Shown here: piece by piece, positions 9,542 through 17,110 of the stretch
Layout of the letters: every line of letters starts with the position of its first letter
Position numbering within the stretch: position 1 is the first letter of the stretch
NCBI GenBank assembly: GCA_036734545.1
Contig: DAIMYJ010000010.1
Coordinates: 1 to 48,190 of the forward strand
Length of the DNA: 48,190 nucleotides
Direction: 5' to 3'
From: UBA7236 sp036734545
GTDB lineage: Bacteria; Bacteroidota; Bacteroidia; Chitinophagales; BACL12
Position numbers and translations under genes: made by a program
The notes under the pieces: model-generated
The model's input: only the letters and a program-made list of their open reading frames with translations
Database searches by the model: none
Told to the model about the DNA's origin: nothing

Positions 9542-10924
9542 ATGACACTTATTAAATCTATTTCCGGGATCCGTGGAACCATAGGGGGAAAGGCGGGTAG
9601 CAACCTCACCCCGGAAGATATCATTCGATTTACTGCCGCTTTCGGCACCTGGATCAAGCGCACCACCGGCAACCCGGTGATCGTGATCGGCCGCGATGCC
9701 CGCATCAGCGGTGAGATGGTGAACCATCTGGTGACCGGTACACTGCAGTCCATCGGCATCAAGGTGATCGACCTCGGTCTCTCCACCACGCCGACCGTAG
9801 AGATCGCCGTGCCCAGAGAACATGCCGGCGGTGGTATCATCATAACAGCATCCCATAATCCGAAGAACTATAACGCACTCAAGTTGCTGAACCACCTCGG
9901 TGAGTTCATCAGCGGTGAAGACGGACAGGAAGTACTGCGCATAGCAGCCGAAGAGGAGATCGTATACAGTGATGTGGATCATATCGGTGATTACCAGCAT
10001 AAATTCTACTACATCCAGAAACATATCGATAAGATCCTGGAACTTGACCTGGTAGACGCCAAGGCCATCCGCGAACGCAATTTCCGTGTCGTGATCGATT
10101 GCGTGAACAGCACCGGCGGTATCTCCGTTCCGGAACTGCTGGTGGCACTCGGTGTGATGGATGTGGTGGAACTGTTCACCAATCCCAACGGCCGCTTTCC
10201 CCATAATCCGGAACCGCTGCCCGAACACCTGTCAACCATCGCACATGAAGTGAAACACCAAAAGGCCGATCTGGGCATCGTGGTGGATCCGGATGTAGAC
10301 CGTCTGGCCATCGTCTGTGAGGATGGTGAGATGTTCGGTGAGGAATATTCACTAGTGGCCATTGCAGACTATGTATTGCAGCACCGCAAAGGCGATGTGG
10401 TAAGTAATTTATCGAGCACACAGGCACTGCGTGATGTTGCTAAAAAATATGGCGTCGTGCATCATCAAAGCGCAGTAGGAGAGGTGCACGTGGTGCGCAA
10501 AATGAAAGAAGTGCACGCGGTGATCGGCGGCGAAGGCAATGGCGGTATCATCTACCCTGAATTGCATTACGGTCGCGACGCCCTCGTAGGTATAGCTCTC
10601 TTCCTGTCACATCTGGCAAAGTCAGGGAAGACATGTTCAAGACTGCGCGCTGAGTATCCTAATTATTTCATGGCCAAGAATAAGATCGAGCTGCCTGAAG
10701 GCACCGACGTACAGCAGATATTGGCCGGCATGGAAGAGAAATACAAAAAGGAAAAGCTGAACAAGGCCGACGGACTGAAGATCGAGATGGATAACGACTG
10801 GGTGCATCTGCGTGCCAGCAATACTGAACCGATCATTCGCATCTACTCGGAAAGCAGTACGAAAACAACCGCCGAGAATATTAACCGCAAGATCATGGAT
10901 GATATCCGTAATCTGATGAAGTGA
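9542..10924 (+). CDS. glmM: Phosphoglucosamine mutase-like phosphohexomutase
   Basis: A 460-residue member of the alpha-D-phosphohexomutase superfamily. All four functional loops are present: the phosphoserine loop TASHNP (Ser104), the Mg2+ loop DPDVDR (249-254), the sugar-recognition loop GEGNGG and the phosphate-binding C-terminal loop RASNTEP. GlmM converts glucosamine-6-phosphate to glucosamine-1-phosphate for UDP-GlcNAc, needed for peptidoglycan and LPS. In this phylum the same subfamily is generally annotated as GlmM, but phosphomannomutase or phosphoglucomutase activity cannot be ruled out. The start is set by a TAACTTTG box 9 nt upstream. A cysteine desulfurase follows after 41 nt and is probably co-transcribed. 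Confidence 0.88.
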   Translation: MTLIKSISGIRGTIGGKAGSNLTPEDIIRFTAAFGTWIKRTTGNPVIVIGRDARISGEMVNHLVTGTLQSIGIKVIDLGLSTTPTVEIAVPREHAGGGIIITASHNPKNYNALKLLNHLGEFISGEDGQEVLRIAAEEEIVYSDVDHIGDYQHKFYYIQKHIDKILELDLVDAKAIRERNFRVVIDCVNSTGGISVPELLVALGVMDVVELFTNPNGRFPHNPEPLPEHLSTIAHEVKHQKADLGIVVDPDVDRLAIVCEDGEMFGEEYSLVAIADYVLQHRKGDVVSNLSSTQALRDVAKKYGVVHHQSAVGEVHVVRKMKEVHAVIGGEGNGGIIYPELHYGRDALVGIALFLSHLAKSGKTCSRLRAEYPNYFMAKNKIELPEGTDVQQILAGMEEKYKKEKLNKADGLKIEMDNDWVHLRASNTEPIIRIYSESSTKTTAENINRKIMDDIRNLMK

Positions 10925-10965
10925 TCAATTACAAATAGCCTCCCACGAACCCACACGTCTACGCA

Positions 10966-12099
10966 ATGAGCACCACCCATATCTACCTCGATAATGCAGC
11001 CACCACTGCCCTTGACCCGCAGGTGGTGGAAGCCATGTTGCCGTTCATGCATCACCACTATGGTAATCCCAGTTCTATCCATGCCCTTGGGCGGGAGACG
11101 CGCGCAGCCATAGAAAAAGCACGGAAGCAGATCGCGTCCATTTTTAAGGTGTCACCCGGCGAGATTTTCTTTACCAGCGGTGGAACGGAGGCCAATAATA
11201 TGGCCATTCAATGCAGCGTGCGCGATCTGGGGGTTACGCATATCATCTCTTCGCCCATAGAACATCATGCCGTTACACATACCGTTGAGAAACTTGCCCA
11301 CGAAGGCAAGGTCACGCTCGAATGGGTGCAGGTGCTGGAAGATGGTTCTGTGGATTATGCACACCTCGAACAATTGCTCGCGAAGGCACCGGGAAAAACC
11401 CTGGTAAGTCTGATGCATGCGAATAATGAAATTGGCATATTGCTGGACATGCATCGCGTAAGTGCTTTGTGCGCGCAGTATAATGCGTTGTTCCATTGTG
11501 ATACGGTGCAAACCATCGCGCATTATCCGCTGGATCTCAGCGCCGTGAAAGTGCATTTTATCTCCTGTGCCGCACATAAATTCCACGGACCGAAAGGGGT
11601 GGGATTCATTTATATCAATGCGGATGCTTCCATCAAACCGCTCATCCACGGCGGTGCACAGGAAAGGAATATGCGAGCCGGTACGGAGAACCTGTACGGG
11701 ATCATCGGTCTGGCAAAAGCGCTGGAGATCGCCTATGCTGAACTGGATCAGGCAGCAGCCCATATTCGCAATCTGCGCGACCATATGGCAGCGCGTCTCG
11801 AGGCAGAGATCCCCGGCATTCTGTTCAATTCACCCAAGGACGGCCTCTATACAGTGCTCAATGTGAATTTCCCGCCATCCGATAAAAATGAGATGCTGCT
11901 GTTCAATCTTGATATTGCCGGTATCGCAGCCAGCGGAGGCAGTGCCTGCAGTTCAGGCAGCAACGTGGGGTCGCATGTGATCGCCGCCCTGAAGCGTCCG
12001 GAGAATTCTGCAGCCGTGCGATTCTCCTTTTCTAAATTCAACACGATGGAAGAGGTAGACCGCGCCGTAGATATCGTGAAATCCATCGTGCTGCAATAA
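10966..12099 (+). CDS. Cysteine desulfurase (IscS/NifS type)
   Basis: A 377-residue PLP enzyme of the class V aminotransferase fold. It opens with the group I signature YLDNAATT. SGGTEANNMAI binds the cofactor, HANNEIG and the HCDTVQ segment follow, and the PLP Schiff-base lysine is Lys205 in AAHKFHGPKG. The catalytic Cys328 lies in GGSACSSGS, on the longer loop typical of IscS/NifS rather than SufS. The enzyme takes sulfur from cysteine as a persulfide for Fe-S clusters, tRNA thiolation or cofactors. No IscU-like scaffold gene is in the window, so the pathway it feeds is open. The closest Fe-S protein nearby is the ferredoxin at 14770. Confidence 0.93.
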   Translation: MSTTHIYLDNAATTALDPQVVEAMLPFMHHHYGNPSSIHALGRETRAAIEKARKQIASIFKVSPGEIFFTSGGTEANNMAIQCSVRDLGVTHIISSPIEHHAVTHTVEKLAHEGKVTLEWVQVLEDGSVDYAHLEQLLAKAPGKTLVSLMHANNEIGILLDMHRVSALCAQYNALFHCDTVQTIAHYPLDLSAVKVHFISCAAHKFHGPKGVGFIYINADASIKPLIHGGAQERNMRAGTENLYGIIGLAKALEIAYAELDQAAAHIRNLRDHMAARLEAEIPGILFNSPKDGLYTVLNVNFPPSDKNEMLLFNLDIAGIAASGGSACSSGSNVGSHVIAALKRPENSAAVRFSFSKFNTMEEVDRAVDIVKSIVLQ

Positions 12100-12190
12100 G
12101 TCACCCCGATAGGGGTCAGCACTTTGTTCCTTTGCCTTTCCTGTTATACATCGTGCAGAAATAGTATCTTGCAGGAGAAACCACCTGCCC

Positions 12191-13471
12191 ATGCCTGACC
12201 GCAGAAAATTCCTGAAACGCAGCGCGGCACTCGCAGCCACTGCGGCATTTACAGAGCTCGTTTTGTCAGAAGAATTGCGCGCTGCCGTTGCACGCGTGAG
12301 CACACTTGATCCTGTTGCCGTTGCAACGGATGAAGAATTCTGGAAGATCATTCGACAGTCGTATACCACCTCTGCCACCATCATCAACCTCAATAACGGA
12401 GGTGTGAGTCCCGCGCCGAAAGTGGTGCAGGATGCGGTAGAACGGTACAATCGCCTCGCCAATGAAGGCCCCAGCTATTATATGTGGCAGATCCTCGACA
12501 AAGGCCGCGAAGGTCTGCGCCGCAAGATCGCCGATCTCGCCGGTGCCGACCCAGAGGAGATCGCCATCAACCGCAACACTACCGAAGCGCTGGATAACAT
12601 CATCTTCGGTCTCGACTTTGAAAAAGGCGATGAGGTGTTGCTCACCCGACAGGATTATCCCAATATGATCAACGCCTGGAAGCAAAGGGAGAAGCGCGAT
12701 GGTATCGTACTAAAGTGGATAGATCTGGAGTTGCCGACCAACGACACGGAATATCTGGTCAAAAAATACACAGAGCAGATCACACCGCGCACCAAACTGG
12801 TACAGGTGAATCATATCATCAACTGGACAGGCCATATCAATCCGGTGCGTGCGATCGCCGATGCGGTGCATGCCAAAGGACCGGAAGTGATGATCGATGG
12901 TGCACATACCTTCGGCCACTTTGTTTTCAGCGTGCCGGAGTTGGGCGGCGATTATTACGGCACCAGTTTACACAAGTGGTTGAGTGCCTCCATCGGCAGC
13001 GGGATGTTGTGGATACGCAAAGACAAGATCCATAAGGTATGGCCGCTCATGGGCGCACCGGAAACACAGGACGTGAACAACATCCGCAAATTCGAGAACC
13101 TGGGCACGCGTTCGTTCCCTATTGAATATGCCATTGCCAATGCGATCGATTTTCATATGATGATAGGCCCTGCCAGAAAGGAAGCGCGACTGCGTTATCT
13201 CAAGGACTATTGGGTAAAGCAATGCCAGGATCTGCCGAAATTCAAACTGAATACCCATCTCGACCCGCGGTATTCCTGTGCCATCGCCAATTTCCGTATC
13301 GAAGGCATGGAACCCGGTGATATCGCCACACGCCTGATCACTGAATTTAATATTCATGCCGTGTCCATCGTCTGGGAAAATATCAGCGGCGTACGCATCG
13401 CCCCACACGTCTACACCGACCCATCCGAACTCGACCTGCTGGCCAAAGCGATCAGGGTCATGCATGGATAA
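12191..13471 (+). CDS. Tat-exported class V aminotransferase-fold enzyme
   Basis: A 426-residue PLP-dependent protein related to isopenicillin-N epimerase and CsdA/SufS enzymes. The N-terminus RRKFLKRSAALAATAAF is a twin-arginine signal, so the folded, PLP-loaded enzyme is predicted to be exported. Fold landmarks are LNNGGVSPAP, NRNTTEAL, MIDGAHTFG (PLP-binding Asp) and the Schiff-base Lys262 in GTSLHKWLS. I do not see the SufS or IscS catalytic Cys loop, which argues against desulfurase activity. Racemase, epimerase or kynureninase-like chemistry is possible and the substrate is unknown. It follows the cysteine desulfurase after 91 nt. A TATCTTGC sequence (one base short of the promoter consensus) lies upstream near 12164. 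Confidence 0.85.
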   Translation: MPDRRKFLKRSAALAATAAFTELVLSEELRAAVARVSTLDPVAVATDEEFWKIIRQSYTTSATIINLNNGGVSPAPKVVQDAVERYNRLANEGPSYYMWQILDKGREGLRRKIADLAGADPEEIAINRNTTEALDNIIFGLDFEKGDEVLLTRQDYPNMINAWKQREKRDGIVLKWIDLELPTNDTEYLVKKYTEQITPRTKLVQVNHIINWTGHINPVRAIADAVHAKGPEVMIDGAHTFGHFVFSVPELGGDYYGTSLHKWLSASIGSGMLWIRKDKIHKVWPLMGAPETQDVNNIRKFENLGTRSFPIEYAIANAIDFHMMIGPARKEARLRYLKDYWVKQCQDLPKFKLNTHLDPRYSCAIANFRIEGMEPGDIATRLITEFNIHAVSIVWENISGVRIAPHVYTDPSELDLLAKAIRVMHG

Positions 13472-13476
13472 AGATT

Positions 13477-13512
13477 GATTGGAAGATTTGAAGGATTGAA
13501 GATTCGAAGGGT
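13477..13512. repeat. 8-bp repeat, inverted copy of the 86-115 repeat
   Basis: Directly after the aminotransferase stop codon, 13481-13510 is the exact 30-bp reverse complement of 86-115, made of GAAG-starting 8-bp units. The match ends sharply on both sides. Confidence 0.9.
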
Positions 13513-13587
13513 TCACCACTTTCTAATAACGAACACATTCTGTATCAAGATCACCACCCTGAAGGAGTCAGTGTGCAAATAAAAAGG

Positions 13588-13643
13588 ATGAGGAATGAGC
13601 AATGAATAATGAATTCTATAACTCACCCACTCACCCCCCTCAC
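13588..13643. repeat. 7-bp (ATGARNN) array and degenerate GTGAG repeats
   Basis: Four consecutive 7-bp units (ATGAGGA, ATGAGCA, ATGAATA, ATGAATT) cover 13588-13615. Three minus-strand GTGAG units spaced 8-9 bp lie at 13621-13643, and the first of these contains the TGA stop of the acyl-CoA reductase. The unit resembles the GTGAGTR array at 1998-2081. Confidence 0.75.
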
Positions 13644-14650
13644 AATTCCGTCAAAAACCGCATCGTATCCACATGGTCAGCATAATCGCTGAGTCCCGGA
13701 AATTGCGTTTGGCCGAAGGGCGTATTGCCGGGTTGCGCTGATACCACACATTGCAGATGCTCGGCAACCGCATCGATGCGCTGCTGCAGGTCGCCGGCAT
13801 CGGAATATTCCTCGAGATATACCACCGACAGGGGAGAGAACAGCTGATCCGATTCCACCAGCATATAAAAATCGTTGGTGAGATAAGGTGTTTTATTCAA
13901 TAACAACAGCGCGCGGTTGTAATCGAAATTGTGCTTGAATTTCGTATTGTCGATCACGTAGCGAAAGGGCTCCCAGTAACGGAATAACTCCTGACGGTCG
14001 TAACCCGCAGGCACAAATATCTTTCCGACATTCCGGCAACCCAGTCCGTAATAATAGAACACATCGCGCCCCAAAGCTTCCAGCTCGGCAGGAGTTTCAT
14101 TCCCGTTCAGAATGGCGATGGACGTCCGGTTGCGACGAATGATGTGCGGATACTTACCGAAGTAATACTGAAAATAGCGTGCAGAGTTGTTACTGCCGGT
14201 GGCAATGACCGCATCGAAGCCGTTGAGTTTTTCAACAAACCGCATATTCGATGCAAGACCGGCATCCAGGCTGCGCAAAGCCTCCTGCATCCACGGAAAA
14301 AAGTATGGATCCTTGCTGCTCAACTTGATCTGCGCCTGATGACCACTCATGAGCACACATAATATATCATGCATGCCTACAAAGGGCACATTGCCTGCCA
14401 GCACCAGTCCGACTACTTTTGATGAGGCAGAAGGGGTATAGTTGGCCATCCACTGCTGCAGCGCCCCGGCCTCCAGAAATTGGGTGCGGAAGCTGTCCAG
14501 CATGCGCCACATTTCAGCGCTGTCGAACCATCCGTTCAACGCCGCCGTTTTTTGCAGAACCGCTTCCAGCGATGCGTTGCCGGGTACCATCTGCGCCCCG
14601 AATGCGGCTAAGGCCTGTATCCTGTCGTTGATCACACTGTCTGATGCCAT
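13640..14650 (-). CDS. LuxC-type acyl-CoA reductase
   Basis: A 336-residue protein of the LuxC acyl-CoA reductase family, an aldehyde-dehydrogenase-fold group that reduces acyl-CoA or acyl thioesters to aldehydes with NADPH. Landmarks are VLAGNVPFVGMHDILCV, IATGSNNSARYFQYYFG (nucleotide-binding region) and GLGCRNVGKIFVP, where Cys205 is the expected nucleophile that forms the thioacyl intermediate. I start at the internal ATG at 14650, since the family usually begins close to an RIxAxxxxG segment; an ATG 16 codons upstream is possible. No LuxD/E partners are present. It diverges from a ferredoxin gene, a pairing I recognise as recurrent in Bacteroidota, but its metabolic role there is not established. 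Confidence 0.88.
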   Translation of the reverse strand: MASDSVINDRIQALAAFGAQMVPGNASLEAVLQKTAALNGWFDSAEMWRMLDSFRTQFLEAGALQQWMANYTPSASSKVVGLVLAGNVPFVGMHDILCVLMSGHQAQIKLSSKDPYFFPWMQEALRSLDAGLASNMRFVEKLNGFDAVIATGSNNSARYFQYYFGKYPHIIRRNRTSIAILNGNETPAELEALGRDVFYYYGLGCRNVGKIFVPAGYDRQELFRYWEPFRYVIDNTKFKHNFDYNRALLLLNKTPYLTNDFYMLVESDQLFSPLSVVYLEEYSDAGDLQQRIDAVAEHLQCVVSAQPGNTPFGQTQFPGLSDYADHVDTMRFLTEL

Positions 14651-14710
14651 GTAAACCTGCTGATCGTTATTTAGAATAAGTATAAATTCAGACCCCATGA
14701 CCCGATAATT

Positions 14711-14742
14711 TTTGAAATGTGCGGGGCCTGCCCATATATTTG
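14711..14742 (+). promoter_or_regulatory. Promoter of the ferredoxin gene (-33 TTTG, -7 TATATTTG)
   Basis: An exact -7 box TATATTTG (14735-14742) and a -33 TTTG (14711-14714) separated by 20 nt form the most complete promoter in the window. The box ends 27 nt before the ATG at 14770, so this mRNA should have a short leader. Confidence 0.7.
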
Positions 14743-14769
14743 AACGCTCAAAATTAAAGAAAACGAACT

Positions 14770-15117
14770 ATGGCAATTCATATTACCTCCGACTGTATCA
14801 ACTGTGGTGCCTGCGAACCCGAATGTCCGAACAATGCGATCTATGAAGGTGGTGTTGAATGGGCCTTTGCCGACGGAACTACGGTAAAAGGTGCTGTTAC
14901 CCTGATGGATGGCTCCTCCATGGATGCTGACCAGAAGAATGCACCTATCGCTGACGACATCTATTACATTGTGCCCGACAAATGCACCGAATGTCAGGGC
15001 TTCCATGAGGAGCCGCAGTGTGCTGCGGTTTGTCCGGTTGACTGCTGTCTGCCTGACCCTGATCATGTGGAGACACCAGATCAGCTGCTGGCCAAGAAAG
15101 CAAAATTGCACATTTGA
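14770..15117 (+). CDS. Two-cluster 4Fe-4S ferredoxin
   Basis: A 115-residue soluble electron carrier. The first cluster motif is C9-C12-C15-C19P (CINCGACEPECP). The second is C72-C75-C84-C88P, with an eight-residue insert between the second and third cysteines, as in YfhL/Allochromatium-type ferredoxins. A roughly 50-residue acidic linker separates the two motifs and is longer than in classical bacterial ferredoxins. Such proteins pass single electrons at low potential. The partner is unknown; the divergent acyl-CoA reductase is the closest candidate by context only. It has its own promoter and is followed by a strong terminator, so it is probably monocistronic. Confidence 0.93.
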   Translation: MAIHITSDCINCGACEPECPNNAIYEGGVEWAFADGTTVKGAVTLMDGSSMDADQKNAPIADDIYYIVPDKCTECQGFHEEPQCAAVCPVDCCLPDPDHVETPDQLLAKKAKLHI

Positions 15118-15137
15118 AGATCAAATACTACCCTGTA

Positions 15138-15170
15138 GGCGTCACCCACCCGGTGGCGCCTTTTTTATTT
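15138..15170 (+). terminator. Rho-independent terminator after ferredoxin
   Basis: Stem GGCGTCACC / GGTGGCGCC (9 bp with one G-U pair) at 15138-15160, followed by TTTTTTATTT. It lies 20 nt after the ferredoxin stop. Confidence 0.9.
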
Positions 15171-15222
15171 TTATCACGGAGTAGTGTTTACAAGTGGTAT
15201 ACGCGGGCCCTTGCCTTTTCCG

Positions 15223-15230
15223 TTAATTTG
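15223..15230 (+). promoter_or_regulatory. TTAATTTG near-consensus -7 box (ddl)
   Basis: One mismatch from TAnnTTTG, ending 5 nt before the ddl ATG. It is the only promoter-like element between the terminator at 15170 and the gene. Confidence 0.4.
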
Positions 15231-15235
15231 CCTGC

Positions 15236-16219
15236 ATGAAACAGAATATTGCCGTAGTGTGCGGCGGCTATACCGCAGAGCGAAATATTTCCCTGGGTAG
15301 CGGTGAAGTAGTGGTGCGCAACCTCGAAGATTCCGACTTTAATGCTTTCAAGGTGGTCATTGACCCGGAAGGCTGGTTCGTGGAACCGGAGCATATTCCC
15401 GTTGACCTCTCCGATTTCAGTTTCGACTGGATGGGCAATGAGGTTAAATTCGAAGCAGTATTCAATGCCATTCACGGCAGTCCGGGCGAAGACGGTAAAC
15501 TCCAGGGATACCTGGATATGCTGGGCATCCCCTATACCAATTGTTCGGTAGCCACATCCGCACTCACCTTCAACAAGGCGTGGACCAAACAGGTGCTGGC
15601 GCATGCCGGCATCCCCATGGCCAAGGGCGTGCTCATAACCCGCGGTGTAGATGAGCATGAGAAGATACGCCTGGTGACCGCCGATTTCAAGCTGCCGGTG
15701 TTCGTGAAGCCGAACAACAACGGATCCAGCTACGGTGTATCCAAGGTGAAATCCTTTGATAACCTGAAAGCCGCTATCGATGAAGCCTGGAAATATGACA
15801 CCGAAGTGCTGGTAGAGGAGGGGATACCCGGTAGGGAAGTGACCTGTGGAGTATACCAATATAATGGCGATATCCTCACGCTCCCGATCTGCGAGGTACT
15901 CACCGGTAAGCACGACTTTTTTGATTATACGGCTAAATACACCGCAGGTGAAAGTGATGAGGTGATCCCCGCACCCATACCTGATAACGAAGCGGCGATG
16001 GTTAGGCAGATATCCACCGAAGTATACCGCCTGCTGCGCTGCAGAGGTGTGGTGCGTATCGACTATATCATCCGCGACGGCATTCCGCATATGCTGGAGG
16101 TGAACACCGTGCCCGGACTCAGCGAGGCTTCCATCGTACCCAAGATGGCCAAAGCTGCCGGAATGTCGCTCTGTGAATTCTTCACCCGACTGCTCGAGGA
16201 AGCTACCTGCGACCGCTGA
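15236..16219 (+). CDS. ddl: D-alanine--D-alanine ligase
   Basis: A 327-residue ATP-grasp ligase that makes the D-Ala-D-Ala dipeptide of peptidoglycan. The N-terminal signature VVCGGYTAERNISLGSG and the catalytic-loop FNAIHGSPGEDGKLQG are clear. VFVKPNNNGSSYGVSKV is the ATP-grasp phosphate loop and lysine. RIDYIIRDG and MLEVNTVPGLSEASIVPK carry the Mg2+ and D-Ala-binding residues. The length is normal for the family. The following PASTA-domain gene, 38 nt downstream with its own promoter box, is also a cell-wall-linked function. Confidence 0.96.
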   Translation: MKQNIAVVCGGYTAERNISLGSGEVVVRNLEDSDFNAFKVVIDPEGWFVEPEHIPVDLSDFSFDWMGNEVKFEAVFNAIHGSPGEDGKLQGYLDMLGIPYTNCSVATSALTFNKAWTKQVLAHAGIPMAKGVLITRGVDEHEKIRLVTADFKLPVFVKPNNNGSSYGVSKVKSFDNLKAAIDEAWKYDTEVLVEEGIPGREVTCGVYQYNGDILTLPICEVLTGKHDFFDYTAKYTAGESDEVIPAPIPDNEAAMVRQISTEVYRLLRCRGVVRIDYIIRDGIPHMLEVNTVPGLSEASIVPKMAKAAGMSLCEFFTRLLEEATCDR

Positions 16220-16238
16220 GTCGCCGCCGTATTTATTG

Positions 16239-16246
16239 TAACTTTG
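16239..16246 (+). promoter_or_regulatory. TAACTTTG -7 box (PASTA gene)
   Basis: Exact TAnnTTTG, ending 11 nt before the ATG at 16258, between ddl and the PASTA gene. Confidence 0.6.
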
Positions 16247-16257
16247 GACGTTCGCGC

Positions 16258-17106
16258 ATGAGCAAGAAGAAGTCATCTGCCCCTGAAAATCCCGGCCTTT
16301 TGCGGTTCTTTACCACCAAGTTGTTCTGGCTGAACATCTTCGGTGCCATGGTAGCCACCATTCTGCTGGTCTGGGGTGTGCTGTTCTTTGTGCAACAATA
16401 CTCCCGTCACGGCGAAAGCCAGACCGTACCCGACCTCATCGGTAAAACCACCTCAGAAGCCATGGACGCGCTCGACAACCTTGACCTCGAGTATGCCGTA
16501 ATGGACTCCACCTTCGACCCTGACGAACGACCGCTGACCATCCTCAACCAGGATCCGCTGCCGGACTCCAAGGTGAAAAGCGGCCGCACCATCTACGTCA
16601 CCGTGAACATGGCCGAAGCACCCAAGACCGAGATCCCCAGATTTGAAGTGGGCACCAGCCTCGTGAGCGTGCGCGAGATCCTCGAGAGTCACGGACTTAA
16701 AGTAGGGGAGATCATCTACAAACCTTTTGAGTATCGAGACGTGTTCCTCGACATGCGTATCCATGGTGAACGCAAAAGCCTGAAGCCCGGTACCCGGATC
16801 CCGAAAGGCACAAAGATCGACCTCGTTTTGGGCAATGGCCTCGGAGATACCAAGATCATTATTCCGGATCTTCGCGGACTAACGTATATAGAAGCAGTTA
16901 ACCTCATACAACTCAAGGAGTTATCGATCGGAACTGTTATTGCCACCGGTAGCATAAAAGACTCTGCCGATGCGTTAGTATACAGGCAGTTTCCGATGGC
17001 GGATATGGATAGATCCGTTAATTTAGGCTCTATGATCGACATCTGGATCACCGATGATGCCGGTTTGATCAATACTTCGGAAACGCCGGAATCGGAAGCG
17101 AAATAA
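16258..17106 (+). CDS. PASTA-domain single-pass membrane protein
   Basis: A 282-residue protein with a short basic cytoplasmic tail, one transmembrane helix (about residues 22-46) and an outer part made of three PASTA-type repeats, starting near VPDLIGKTTSEAMDAL, near IPRFEVGTSLVSVREIL and near IPDLRGLTYIEAVNLI. PASTA domains bind muropeptides or crosslinked peptidoglycan in PknB-type kinases and PBPs, but here there is no kinase or transpeptidase domain, so the protein is probably a wall sensor or scaffold. It sits next to ddl, in line with a peptidoglycan role. Stand-alone PASTA proteins next to ddl recur in Bacteroidota; the molecular function is not established. Confidence 0.92.
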   Translation: MSKKKSSAPENPGLLRFFTTKLFWLNIFGAMVATILLVWGVLFFVQQYSRHGESQTVPDLIGKTTSEAMDALDNLDLEYAVMDSTFDPDERPLTILNQDPLPDSKVKSGRTIYVTVNMAEAPKTEIPRFEVGTSLVSVREILESHGLKVGEIIYKPFEYRDVFLDMRIHGERKSLKPGTRIPKGTKIDLVLGNGLGDTKIIIPDLRGLTYIEAVNLIQLKELSIGTVIATGSIKDSADALVYRQFPMADMDRSVNLGSMIDIWITDDAGLINTSETPESEAK

Positions 17107-17110
17107 CTTG

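Noticed and set aside
9475..9843. Upstream extension of the methyltransferase
   Set aside because: It overlaps the divergent phosphohexomutase gene and its promoter; the ATG at 9474 has an exact -7 box.
12100..12120. Possible terminator hairpin (ACCCCGATAGGGGT) after the cysteine desulfurase
   Set aside because: The stem is only 5-6 bp and there is no T-run; the next gene may be co-transcribed.
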